Positions 45,606 to 60,600 of a stretch of DNA of 64,000 nucleotides are shown piece after piece. A program made the position numbers and the translations under genes. A model generated the notes under the pieces. It had not been told where the DNA came from. It made no database searches and was given only the letters and a program-made list of their open reading frames with translations. Position 1 is the stretch's first letter, and each line of letters opens with the position of its first letter. Source of the stretch: Nipponacmea schrenckii (Eukaryota > Mollusca > Gastropoda > Lottiidae); NCBI GenBank assembly GCA_030562195.1, contig CM060200.1:8680001-8744000 (forward strand). Reading direction: 5' to 3'.

Positions 45606-48600
45606 TCAGTTGTCTAAATCATCATCACTATAATAATCTCTCCTGTCATCGTTTATTTCCTGTTCTGAAAATTTTTGGCGTAATAAATCCAGTTCAGCTA
45701 ATTCTACCTACATTTAAAAGAGAAAAATTTGCAATTAGTAGTTAAACATGTCCACCATGATGCAAAGCGACATATTATATGCATACGAGAACACGTCTGA
45801 CCTAGTTACCAAAACCATTTTAAAGGCGTGATCTCAGCGAACTACTTTCTTAATCAGAAAATATCATGACCCTTTCTATCATTTTGGTATTGTTATTTAA
45901 TGGACTTAAATAAGGTTCAGGTCTGTCATTCTATGACGTAAGAACAACGCGATAGTTTCAGATGGCGTAAGACAGATTCATGAAAAGAATTTGATTTAAT
46001 AATTGCAAAATGGAAGCACACAATAATACAGATCATCAGCATACTTACTTTAATTTGTTGTAGATGATAGTGTCTTCTAGAAGCTACTGATTTCATTGGA
46101 AAAGGGTTTAAATCATGGAATGCTATCTGGAAACATACATGTAAGCAATTTTAACAAATTGTGAAAAAATAAGTACTGTTTTTGAAATGCATGGAGTTTT
46201 ATGTCCTTCTCTTCTGTATCTAATGTGATAATGTATTGTTGTAAGCAATAAATAATATATATTGATCATTTACCAAGAACTGCTTTTGGTGTTTATGGCA
46301 CCCCCTAAATGGCTTCCTTAAAAAGATGTAGAAGCTTGAAGCTATTCTGCTTGGCCACTTTACAATATAGTCAGTGATACAGGGTTCAATGACTGCCTGA
46401 CCTTTGTTCAGGGAGGGTAGAATTAAAACATTGTCTCCTATGGCCACCGTTTGGTTTCTCAAAAATACAAATGTAAATTGAAAAGGATTGTTTTTCATAT
46501 TTCTGATAAAATGTGGGCTAAACCAGAAGAGCTGAACAGGGCAATAATCTGACAATATGTATATACTGTACATCTTACCTGAATGATGCGTTTTGAATTT
46601 GTAAGTTTTTCTCCAATAACTCTCATATATCTGTTAATAGCTAAAGCACCATTTTGTAATAATATATCATCTTCCACTAGTTTCAGAAAGGCAATGGCAA
46701 ATCTAAACATCACCTGAAATTCATGACATTACAAATAAGCTTAATTTCAATCTAAATAAGTTGTTCTTTCCATAAAGCTCAGTTTAAGTCTAGTCAAATG
46801 ATGTTATGATTATAACAAGAAACACATAGGCAATATCGTGGTATAACTCACTTCTTTAATAACAAAGCACATGTTTCAACACAATTTACACATGTCGTCA
46901 CCAGATGAAATGATGGGGTTAAACATGAGAATATATAACAAGGAGGAGGCCATTGGAAGGAGATTAACAAAGGGATAATAACTGTTGTTATGCTTATAAT
47001 GAATCCAAAAGAAACTATCTGTCCACTAGAATAATATTATAAAATAATATATTCTGTTACTAGCATCTCTCAACAATTGTTAATAAGAAAATGGTTGTCA
47101 ATTTGACTTTGATCTAGATAATGATGACTTATTCAAGGTCACCAGCCGACTGAGATTAGAACCCAATACCTCCAATTGTTTGAAAGTATCCTGATAACCA
47201 GCAGGTCCTTGGCCAAACCTGATGCATGGCATTGATCTTTCCTGATTATTCATAACCATTTACAACTGGGTTTTCAAGAATGATGAGGAAAAGATGACTT
47301 ATTCAAGGTCACCAAACTTTAACAAGCTGGTCTTAGTCAGAACCCATGACCACAACTTGTTACAAGTGACCAAGCAAATGACTTCAAATTCTAATGCCTG
47401 TTCTATGATATTATAAAATAAGCCTTGAAATGGTTGATACAAAACTTCTGATAACCTACCTTACTGCCCTCATATAAGAATGAATCCCAAACTTTAAGAA
47501 ATGTTTCTGGTGGTACATTATCAACAAATACTGTCAGAAACCAAGTAAAGGTAAACAATGATAAATCTACTTCATGGTTTTCAAAATGACTGTATAACTT
47601 TGGTAGTTTCTCTTGAACCAAATCTTTTAAAACTCTCTGAAAGGGAAAGGTATTTTTTTAGATATCATGGTTGGCCATTTTAAAGGTTGATTTGGGTTTT
47701 GAATTAATATGTAAACAGTTTTTAGAAGTATTAGAACTGCACGAAAATATAGTTCAAACTTTCGGGATGGCTCATGTAAAGACAAACGCTGATAATTCTA
47801 GACAACACAATTGGAGGTTCAAATCTTAGCAATGAGATTTTAATACTATTGCCAACACTGTCACCAGGACTGAATTAGTGCTGGTGCCCTTATTTTTGTC
47901 CCAATTCCTCCCTTCTTAGGAAATTGAGTAAACTAAAAGCCCAGAGAAGGCGTTTCTGGGGTTCTGTAGTGCCAAAATCCTCATTAAAATTTTCAACTTT
48001 TCTGGTTATGTAAATAAAAAAAAATTCTTAAATTTTGAATCATCATACACCTTCCACAGAATGTTTCTGATTAATTTTAGGGGAAACCTGGAAATTTCCG
48101 ACAAGATGAATCCTACCTGATCTGCCTGTGCAGCAGCTAATGTTTTAGTGTAATAATCTTCTGGCATTATGTGGTCCACTATAGCTACTAAACACCAAAA
48201 TGACTCTTCTTCTGTTAGAAATAATAAAGCTATAGCTACTAGACGATTTAAACCCTGCAATAATACATACATCATAAGAAAGTGTTTTTTTTTTTAATGT
48301 TGAGAGTAAAAACAACTATAAGTTACAAGGAAAACAACTTAGGTTCACAAGTATACTGTGACAGGGATTATCCGTACCCATTTACAGCTAGGTGGACTGG
48401 AATTGTCAGTGAAGATGACTTATTCCAGATCATCAGATTTTCACACTCCGGTCGAGATTAAAACTCAGGTCCTTCATTTTATTCCAAGCAAATGACATCA
48501 TTACGTAAAGAAGCAACGCTCTAACCACTGTATAGAACTCCACAAAGTAAGGGGTCTTTTACAATCTTATATAGATACTTTGATATAAGTCAATCTTGTG

Positions 48601-51600
48601 TCTTATGCAATCAATTGAAAGATAAGCTCACTTTACAAACACATGTCAGATTACTTAATTCAGATCAAAATTTATCATCAAAATCAAATCTTCATCAAAA
48701 TCAATTCTTCATCAAAACCAAAGCAAAGTCAAAATCAAAATCAAAATCAAATCAAATCAGTTTTATTAATATTGTCCAAAAACAAATCATACGGACTGTA
48801 ACTTTGAATGATACATTTGGAAGCATTGGTTAGGAAGGGACACGATACAACGTGTGCGAAGGTGATATTTCTACAAGAATTCCCAGCCTTTACATAATAG
48901 AATAGCAGCTATTTAATAGCTTCTATTCGCATTTCAACACAATTAAATTGACATACTTTTTTTATATAAACTCATACACTATGAGCTACACAATGGCTAA
49001 ATGGTATTCAAATAATAATTATAATATAGTATTCTAATTTCAACAGGTGTTGCTTGACACTTGCTTAACGCTTGCTTGACATAACATAATACATTCAATA
49101 AATATATATTGAAGTATATATATATTCCATACAGTCAGCAGGTCATTAGTGTAAATCCATATCATTTCACTGGTGTGACCCTTTTGACCTAGTCTATAGA
49201 TTGATATTGTTGGTTGGTCATTATTTAAGTCTGTAGGTTGTGATTACAAAACCTTATATTGATTGAAAAGTGTAAATTTGTTTCTAATACGATACGTGTC
49301 AGGCTTTCTAGCTGAAGTATCTCACTAAGTTTACAATGAACTTTACCTGACAATAACCTATTAATGGATTGTGCATACTGTAAGCTAACAGCACTTGGCG
49401 TAGTTTCTTAATACCATCTGAGTCCAGGCATTCAAAGTGTAGATTGGTTGGTAAAGTACGTAATAAATCCAACTCTATCTAAAATTCAAATAAAATAAAA
49501 CAAATAATATGGGTTCCTTGTTTCTAACTTTATAATTTGATCTATTTAATATTATTCAGAGCCCTTATTCTCGAAAAGATAACATAAGATGATCTAAGTG
49601 TTTCAGTCATCTAGGGCCTTATTACTAAAACAAACATAAGATGATCTTAGTTACGTCATCTTGGGCCTTATCTCAAAACATAACATAGATGATCTAAGTG
49701 TTTAGTCATCTAGGAGCCTTATTCTCGAAACATAACATAAGATGATCTTAGTGTTACAGTCATCTTGGCCTTATTCTCGAAAACATACATCAGTAAGATG
49801 ATCTTAGTGTTAGTCATCTTGGCCTTATTCTCGAAAACATAACATAAGATGATCTAAGTGTTTCAGTCATCTAGGGCCTTATTCTCGAAAACATAACATA
49901 AGATGATCTTAGTGTTAAGGTCATCTTGGCCTTATTCTCAAAACATAACATAAGATGATCTTAGTATTACTCATCTTGGCCTTATTCTAAAAACATAACA
50001 TAAGATGATCTAAGGTTTCAGTCATCTGGGCCTTATTCTCAAAAACATAACATAAGATGATCTTAGTGTTTCAGTCATCTAGGGCCTTATTCTCGAAAAA
50101 CATAACATAAGATGATCTTAGTGTTTCAGTCATCTAGGGCCTTATTCTCAAAAACATAACATAAGATGATCTTAGTGTTCAGTCATCTTGGGCCTTATTC
50201 TCGAAAACATAACATAAGATGATCTAAGTGTTTCAGTCATCTAGGGCCTTATTCTCGAAAACATAACATAAGATGATCTTAGTGTTTCAGTCATCTTGGC
50301 GCCTTATTCTCGAAAACATAACATAAGATGATCTTAGTGTTTCAGTCATCTAGGAGCCTTATTCTCAAAAACATAACATAAGATGATCTTAGTGTTTCAG
50401 TCATCTTGAGCCTTATTCTCAAAAACATAACATAAGATGATCTCAGTGTTTCAGTCATCTTGGGCCTTATTCTCAAAAACATAACATAAGATGATCTTAG
50501 TGTTTCAGTCATCTTGAGCCTTATTCTCGAAAACATAACATAAGATGATCTCAGTGTTTCAGTCATCTAGGGCCTAATTTAGATCATTCTTATGTTTAGT
50601 TTTCGAGATTTAGGCCGCCTAATTCTCGAAAACTAAACATAAGATGATTTTAGTGTTTCAGTCATCTAGGGCCTTTTTTCTTGAAATCTTAACTTAAGAT
50701 AGTCTTAATGGACATCATCGTTTTTGCTACAGATACATATAGCTGAAACTGAGTTCTAGAAAGCGATGCACTTTGCTTACCTGTTTGGCTGCAGGATTAT
50801 ATTTACTAGTTTTGGCTCGTTTAACTAAATCTGTATAGTAAGAATGTCCTAATTTACGTTTCGTTTCACCAACATAAAGATGGATGCATCTTAAAAAAAA
50901 TAGAACAACATAAACTTTGATCTGTAACACCAAATAAAAAATCATAAGTAATTTGCCACTGATCATCTGAAAAATTTGTTATGTGCTCATTCCACTAAAA
51001 AAGTCGGATCAACATGGTCGGATCACCATGACATTCAGTTTTAACTATGTTTTAAGAATTTTCATTTCTACTATCACTTCCTTCAATATATCACATTAAG
51101 CGATCTGGAGTTTATCTTTTGATAAACACACTATGACCTAAGCAAAGCGAACTAATGATGAAATCTAAGAAAGACTTGTGCTAATGCTAATGAGACCAAT
51201 ACATAGAACAGACATAGAGAGGACACTTTTAGCTTGAATGCATTATGCACTTTTTTTGCATTTCTAGTATTTCTGAAGAATAACTATATATATTCAATTC
51301 ATGTAAATGGCAAATCTGTCTCTTAAAGTCCTAGCTTAGTCTAAATTACAATACAGTGGAGCCTGTTGTTCATGTTTGAAATTGTATCTACCCTAGAGTG
51401 GCACTGATATGTTTAATTCTGCCAATAATTATCATAACATAAAATATATATCATACCCTTGCCATATCCTTTCTCTATATTCATGTGGTATGCCTGATCT
51501 AATTAATGTTTTCAGTTCATGACTTCTGACTAGATATTTACCACTCTGTCCAACCATGAAATTCTCCCATTTAACATAATGTGATGTAACCTCTTCTGCT

Positions 51601-54600
51601 TCCTGATAAATAGAGTATTTCACATTTCAAAACTCAATAGGAAATTATTGTGAGTGGGGCTTGCAGTACATACTGACTCTCTGGTTAGGGAATCAGAGAA
51701 TATTTCATTCTCATAGATATGAAACTACAACATAGAGCATTCTACTAACAAAGCCTTTTGGGTTAACCAAATCTCAAATTTTCACACCAGACCTTCTGTT
51801 GACTACAATGAAAAACTTCTACTTAAACAGATTGTAAGGAGCTTTCCTATAAAAATGCTTGGGTAACAGGAACAATGATAGCATCAATTTGTAACATTCT
51901 TATTTTCAATAGATGCTTGAGGCAACTACGTAGTTCAAGATATTTGACAATGATAATGGCTAACTGCTGGCTTGTTGGACACAAAATTTCTGTATCATTT
52001 GGGTATTTACATATTGCATAGTCATATAAGGTGCTTCAAATTTTAGATCAATTGCTTATAAATATAGATAAGGAGTTAACCAACGTTCTATAATTATAAA
52101 GGAGCTGAAGATCACCTGGCAAAATGAAACAGAAAACAAAAATCAGGCTGAATGTTAGACAGGACCAGGTCCTTGCATATTTTACTTAATTCTGACCTAT
52201 GTAATATAAAGAGTTCATTATTATTACTATTATAAAAGTCAATCGTTTTCTTTTTCGCACACATACCTTTAGTCTATTATTGACTATATTTGATTGTTGT
52301 TGTAATTGACCAGCACGTGACAATAAAATATCTTCATTATCATCAACCAATATCTTCTGAAAACCATATCTATCATATTCCTGACAACTACAAAAAATAT
52401 CATAAATATTCATTTTTATAGTTCAGATAACTAGTTTAGATAAGTATTCACAAATGAATATTTAATGCGTTCATTATAAGGTATAATTATTTTATAAATG
52501 TTCTTGTGTAGACTATATTTCTCTTTATGAGTAATTTACAACTCGTTTAAAATTATGGTGCAGTAAAAAAAAAGTTGATGTGCAGTTAACACAAAATTGA
52601 TTGATGACCACCACAAAAACATTGATGGGGTAACAAACAATAAAACTGATTGATGTGGTGTAACCAAAATAACATTGATGTGGTGCAACCACAATAACAT
52701 TGATATGCAGCAACCACAATAAAATTGATGTGCAGTATTACCACAATAAAATTGATGTGCAGGTATAAGAATGGGGACAAAGTCCAAATTGTAATATCTC
52801 TCCATTATTACCGACCTTTGTGATGACATGAATAGTTGATGTCTGTCAGCTTCTTTTTGTGTTTTTTCAGATTCAATAGCATCATCTAGTAGTTGTTTAA
52901 TAATATCTTGTCTTTTATCTTCTATTTCACCACCTAACAAATAACATACAGACATATTGGCATTGATAAACACATGTAGTAATAATAATAATAATAATAT
53001 TTTATGTAATAACATTCCTGAATAAAACAAATATATACCATATACAGTGTCTTAAAAAAACCTAAAATTGATTCCAAATATCAGTTTGTCAATAATTGCA
53101 TCTTAATTTTTGTAAAATTATAGATGAAAGCCTTTCTAAAACCATATTACTAAACTGACTTCAACAAACATCAACAAATGTACCTTGGTCACTTGGTAAC
53201 AGATTAAAAAAGTAGCACTAAATCTATATAAAGAACATTTAAGGGAAGAGATCACATTAAATAATTGAAAATAATTTTATAGTATAACACATCAACAATG
53301 TACATATTTATCATCAGCCATTTTTGTACCTTCAGCCATTTTTGTACCATCATCAGTTTTTAAAATTCAGTTCCCTTTCTGTTTTTGTCAAAATTCAAAA
53401 CTAACAAGCAGTTTTGAAGAATAAAGCCCACACAAAATTCACATCAACTGCATTGCAAAAGAAATTAACACTACAAGAATCTATTACCTCTTCTCCTAAA
53501 AGGAGACTTAGATCTACTCCTTCTTTTTTGACCTTGAAGTTTGACTCTGCGTCTATATCTTCGATTGTCCAACATTATAGCAGGAATAGTGTTCAGTCCA
53601 TCATCTAAGTCCACACACAATAATCGAAATAATGTACGAGACATTTTCTTAATGATAATCTTAGCCTCACAAATATTACTAAAATATACTTTCTTTCAAC
53701 AAGCTTGTGTTATTTCTGTAAAATTAGATTTGCATCAGTAAAAAATGTTCACTGCACTTAGTTACTTTTCTAAGCTCCAGTACATTAATCATAAATATCA
53801 TTTTCACTATCCCTATCAATAAGTTTTTTTTAATTGTTTTGTAAATTACTGATTCTAATTGATCACTTCACTTAGTACTTTAGTAAGTTCTTCAATTACT
53901 AAGTATCATTCTCCCTATTCCTGATCAGTAAGGTATTTAACTGTTTTGTAAATAACCAATTGCAAATTTTTCATTACTAAGTACATTAATTACTAAGTGT
54001 CAATATTTTCACTAATCCTGATTAGTAAGATTTAAAAATTCTGTAAACTGCTGTACCAAGTTTCTAATTACTAAGAGTCATCATTTTCACTATTCCTGAA
54101 TAGTAAGATTTAAAAGTTCTGTAAACTGCTGTACCAAGTTTCTAATTACTAAGTGTCATCATTTTCACTATTCCAGAATAGTAAGATTTAAAAATTCTGT
54201 AAACTGCTGTACCAAGTTTCTAATTACTAAGTGTCATCATTTTCACTATTCCAGAATAGTAAGATTTAAAAGTTCTGTAAACTGCTGTACCAAGTTTCTA
54301 ATTACTAAGTGTGATCATTTTCACTATTCCTGAATATTAAGATTTAAAAGTTCTGTAAACTGCTGTACCAAGTTTCTAATTACTTAGTATCATTATTTTC
54401 ACTATTCCTGTTCAACAAGCTTCTTAAAAGTTCTGTAAATTGCTGTACCAAGTTTCTAATTACTTAGTATCATTATTTTCACTTTTCCTGAATAGTAAGA
54501 TTTAAAGTTCTGTAAATTGCTGTATAAAGATTTTAATTACTTAGTTTCATAATTTTCACTATTCCTGTTCAACAAGGTTCTTAAAAGTTCTGTAAATTGC

Positions 54601-57600
54601 TTTAGCAAGTTTCTAAATACTAAGTAGGTCTATCATCATTTTCACATTCCTGTTCAGAAAGCTCACTCTAGTTTAGTAATGTTGCACTTATGCCTTTTCT
54701 ATATTCAAATAAGTATCACATGTTAAGTAATTTGATTTCGCCTTAAAATTGAAAACTTTTAAGAGAATATTAACCACTGTTACTCATTTTCACAAAATTT
54801 CATCCATCACACAGTTGTAAGATCAGATTTTGTTCAAGAAATGCTAAAATGATTTCACATTCGAGTACTATGCATTGTTATTCACTTGTCAAAGTATAAT
54901 TAAAGTTCACTTTAACATAAGCCTACTACCAACTAATACAATCTACAAATCAATATTACTATTGACCATTCAAACTACTGTTCTACTTAAATATATTTAC
55001 TATAATAGTTTTAAAAATGTCTCTACATAGCCATTAACATCAAACTTGTAAAACTAAACAGAAAGGAAAATTTCAACTAGTAAGAAAATCTATGTAGGCC
55101 CTTATGTATTGGATTGAGTTGTAGTCATTTACATAATGTCTTTATAAATTCTACAGGAAATTGATTACATCAATTGTTACTAAATTATTCTAAATTAAAA
55201 ATTAATCAAGACTACTGCCTTGTCATTAATAATATTATAAACAAAATTACACAACATATGTAACCCACAGCACAATGCTTGATATTCTTGACTTCATACA
55301 CAGTTTTCATTGAGAAATATTAAAAAACAAGGAAGAATGAGACAACCACTTTTTGACAACAGTAACAAACCAGATTCATGACTTGGATCATTTCTACTAG
55401 CTGGTCCTTGGCAATAGTATTGGGCTTTGAATGATTATCCATACCCATTTACACATAGGGTTAATTAGATGTATGAGGAAAGGTCACAAGATTTTAACAC
55501 ATCAATCAAGATTAGACCAACCCATACATGATTGTTAAGTGTAACTAGGAAAATGACGCTAGTCCGATGGTACTACCAATGAAAAAGGTTATATGTACAC
55601 AAAGCAGCATACTTTATCAAACAGCCATTAGTCATTCCAGATATCAATAAAATAAACTGAATACTAAGGGTCCTCAAGCACTTTCATTTATTAGGTACAA
55701 GGGCAATAACTCTATTTTTTCCTCTCAAATTCAAACTTTCTTTGAATGATGAAACTGATGATAACTAATACATGTCATTTGATGAAATAGATGTCAACTG
55801 GGAGTAGGCCCACAGTGTTTGTAAATTAATTGTCCTAATCTCTTTGTAATATTTCACAATAAAATATGTTTTAAGTAACTGATGGAATGGATATCAACTG
55901 ATGAAATGGATGTCAACTGATGAAATGGATGTCAACTGATGAAATGGATGTCAACTGATGAAATGGATGTCAACTGATGAAATGGATATCAACTGATGAA
56001 ATGGATGTCAACTGATGAAATGGATGTCAACTGATGAAATGGATGTCAACTGATGAAATTGATATCAACTGATGAAATGGATGTCAAATGATGAAAAGGG
56101 TTCAATTTAATGGATGGAGGGAAGTACAATTAAGCAACTACAGTGCAGATATAATAGACCTACTTAGTAATGTGAGAATTAGAAAATATAATACAATAAT
56201 TAGTATTATTTACATAGAAAGAGATAATTACCCAGCTGTGTTTATAAAGGTTGGAGACTTAATAATCTACACCATATAGTTTCAGTAATCAGTTTTTCTT
56301 TATAAAAGTTGTAATTGCTATTTTTTTATAGGTATTCTAAATTAATAATTTCTCCAAATAATACACTCGAATGGCTGGTTATTGTGAAACAAAGGATGAA
56401 TAAATGATGCATACAACTGAATAAACTTTTTATTATTAGCAAGGGACAGTAAAGTATGTTATTTGGATCAACAATCTGTTAATAGTAATATTATTGTAAA
56501 TTTTGAAAATTTGAGTATTCTAACACTACTTCAACATTATTTCAGGGTCCAGTGAATGTTGTATTAAACACAGTACACTTTATTATGAAGTCAATTTTGC
56601 TTTTTTCTAAATTATGGTCTAAAATCTGAATAAAGAAACATATTATCTCACCTAAGACAGGAGTTTCCATTTGTTTTAGTAAATATAAATATTTACTTCT
56701 TGCTTGTAAATATTCACCTTCTAATTTAGCTGTGTTCCTGAAATCAAGGATATAAATTTGTTTTCCAGAAGAATAGACATAGTAGTAACTTCTTTCTATG
56801 TCACGCATTTAATGTCTCAAACACTGTACAAAATTGTTAAGAGCTTTATCTTCAAAAGGTAACCCATTTTCATACAATGCTTACATCAAAAACAGTCAAG
56901 AAAGATCACACTTCGCTTACATAAACAACAGTCAAGATCACACTTTACTTATAATAACAACAGTCGAGAAAGATCACACTTTACTTATAATAACAACAGT
57001 CTAGAAAGACCATACCTTACTTACATGAACAACAGTCAAGATCACACTTTACTTATAACAGCAACAGTCTAGAAAGATCATACCTTACTTACATTAACAG
57101 CAGTCAAGATCACACTTTACTTATAATAACAACAGTCAAGAAAGATCACACTTCACTTACATAAACAACAGTCAACATCACACTTTACTTATTCTGATGA
57201 AGGTCAGTGCATGACCGAAATTGCAATTGTGTTTTTTGAGGAGTATTTTTTGTTTTCATTTTTTGTTATTTCTTTGTTATTGTAAGTTTATTTTTTAATT
57301 TTTTAACACAAATAAATATTTGTGTTTCTATTTGGCACATTATATTCTCTTTACCATCCCCACTAATCCGTTATACGTTTTCGTTAGTTTGTTTTTCCCC
57401 CCTTTTTTGTTTTCCCTCCTTATTTTATGTTTTATCTGCAATCATGAGTAGCTATGGCAATGGCAATTCCTATTGGTCACACCCCCACTATTGGCAGCAA
57501 TCTCAAACCCAGCGTCCGCGTCCTCGGTTCAACCAGCATTTAAATAGGCCCAACCCTTATTCTTGGCATGAAACTGTCCCTCGTCAAAGATCACAGCACA

Positions 57601-60600
57601 ACAGAGGTCAATACTATGGATATGAAAACCGTCATTACCACAGACAGAACAACAGATCTTTTAATCCTAATCGCAAAAACTGGCATAACCGCAATACCCG
57701 TAGGAATCAGTCTCAGAACCATAATCGTCCTAATAACCGCCCATCTGGATTGTCAGAAACGTCTGCTGCTTCGATTAGGATGTTCTATCAACTTTTACAG
57801 TGCCTTCATCATATCAATGCTGTTTCTAAACAATTAGATGGTTCACTTAGTCTTGGCCTTTCGAAAAAGGTTTCTCACTTGAATGAATTCATTCACCCTG
57901 CACTTAAAAATACCATCATAACTTCGGCAATAGAAACAATTAACAAACTTGGGCAACAAGTATTCTTTCGGCTCTGAAAAATCACTACAATTCCATGGTT
58001 AAAATTAAAACAGACTTGATTAATTCTCAATCTTTCACGGACGCACAAATTGATTCCTACTCATCTGAAGCTATAAATTGGGCTAGAAAAGTTTACAAAT
58101 CTCGTTTACAAAATACTGTAGTCGAACAGTTTAAATCACTTTTGGCAAATATTAAGAATACCGCTTCAGATGTTCTTGAGGATATGGATGTAGGTACTGT
58201 AGAATTGGTAGAACCATCTCTCCCTCCACTACCAATCCAACCATCTCCAACAGATTTAATTTTGTACCTTCGTCTACCGGAAAGCAAAAAAGAAATCGTT
58301 CATATTCACCAACCAGCTTTCCATCCTCTTTTGAAACTCCTTCCAAAAGAAAGAATCGTAGATCATCTTTGCCAACTTCACCCACCGATAGCCCTACAAT
58401 TTCCATTAATTCCACTGAACCTTCTACGTCCTCAACCTCTCGAAAATCTTTAACCTTTGATCGACCTTTAGCTCCATCCTCATCTTCTCAATCGTCATTA
58501 CCATCTACTTCTTCCTCCACCAATAGTCACACATCTCCATCGAATTCTTCTACCAAACCTCATGTTCATAACCGCCAAAGTGATAAGTCGAAATTCAGCC
58601 TACCCAAACCATCCAAACCAGTCCTAATCATTGGTTCGTCAAATTTAGGCCGTATACCAAATGGTACATCTAAAACCCAGATTGAAAGCTATCCTGGTGC
58701 CAGAATATGCCATTTGAAGTCAGTCCTCACCAAAGCTGAACCAAGTGAGATACCAGAAAAGGTGGTGGTACATGTTGGTCTAAATGACAAACAGGAAGAT
58801 GGTGAATATTCATATACCCAGATGTTAGAATTACTGACCATTGCCAAAGCCAGATTTCCAAAAGCCTCCCTGTATGTCACTCCCATACCAACATCTCTGT
58901 CATTGAAACGAGCTTTCCCTACAGCCTTTAAAAACCTTACCAAATTTAACAGCCTTCTATCGTCAAAACCATCACCAAATGCTACTACCATCCCAGAATT
59001 TACCGGAACTATAAAAGTACAGAATGACCACATCCATTGGACAGAAACCACAGCTAAGCATGTACTTGCTCATTGGATGTCACATTTAAACTAGATGTGG
59101 GGGGTGGACCGACTTTGGATAAAACAGTAGTAAACTTAAGCTTTAGAATCCTGTCTCCTTCGGAAATTCGTTTACTTGATAAAGGTCTCAAATTTATACC
59201 CACGGCAGCTCCTTCATCTCTTGACCAAGTTTCAGATTCAATTGGGAAATTTCAGCGTTTACTTAAACTGGCCTATTTTTACCGAAAAACCCTCGGAAGA
59301 GGTACCCGGCAGAAATTTGTTGATAAATCAGATTGGACTCCATCAGACGAATTAATACACACTGATATTTTAGAAATTTGCGATAACATGAATTTTGAAA
59401 TTTCACTTTTATCATTGGTTAAAGAAAAAAACAATTTGACGCGCGCTGAAAGGACTATTTTGAATAAATTAAAAAACGACCAAAATATCATTATAAGAAA
59501 AAGCGATAAGGGAAGTTCATGTGTTATTTTAAACCGGGAAGATTATATCAAAGAAGTCGAAAGTCAACTAAATAAATGCGAACATTACGAAATTTTAGAT
59601 GAGCCATTTTTTTTGGAAACCGGCAGAATGATCAATGATATTCTAAAAACATTAATAGATAAAAAATTCATTTCGGATAAACAATTTGATTACCTTTCGG
59701 CCAATGTTTCTGCGCGTCAACGGCATATTTATACACTCCCTAAAATTCATAAAAATCCACAAACGGAATGGTTTCTTTCGAACAAAATACCTAAAGGCCG
59801 GCCAATTATTTCAGACTGCTCCAGTGAGTCATACCGGATTTCAGAGTATATTGACCATTTTTTATTGCCTTTAGCTTGCCAACATCCATCTTATCTTAAG
59901 GATACCAATGACTTTATTCAAAAAATTAAAAATCTCAAAATTCCACCAAATGCCTATTTTATATCACTTGATGTCAACAGTATGTACACTAATATTGATA
60001 ATGAAACGGGATTAAATGCAGTCAGAAAATCATTTGAAAGATATCCAGATCAGAAAAGACCGGACTCAGAAATCTTAAATTTATTAGAAATTTGTTTAAA
60101 ACGCAATGATTTTTCTTTCAACGGCAAAACTTACCTTCAGATATCCGGAACAGCTATGGGTAAACGATTCGCTCCCAGTTACGCAAATATTTTTATGGCA
60201 GAATTCGAACGCGAAATTGACCTAATTTCTCCCTTTAAACCATTATTCTACGGGCGTTTCCTTGATGACATTTTCCTAATCTGGCAGTATACCCTTCAAG
60301 AATTCTGGCAATATTTTGAAATTCTGAATAATCACCACCCATCTATCAAATTAACGGCCAATGTTAGCGAACACAGTATGAATTTTCTTGACACCACAGT
60401 ATTTAAAGGACCGGATTTCAATGAAACTAGTAAGGCTGATATCAAAGTATATTTTAAACCAACAGATACTCACCAACTTTTATTGAAAAGCTCGTTTCAT
60501 CCAAAACATACATTTTCCGGTATAATTAAGTCCCAAATTTTGCGCTTTCATAGAATCTGTACTAGAACCACTGATTTCCATAATGCCTGCCAAACAGTTT

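Noticed and set aside
48500..48540. tRNA gene
   Set aside because: Only an A-box-like region and a degraded B box are present and no cloverleaf can be drawn; better explained as a tRNA-derived SINE.
50342..50566. Frame repeating MTETLRSSYVMFLRIRLK on the minus strand
   Set aside because: Direct translation of the 52 bp satellite.
57568..57837. Second open frame overlapping the start of the retroelement ORF1
   Set aside because: A shadow of the Asn/Arg/His-rich ORF1 frame, with low-complexity Thr/Ile composition.
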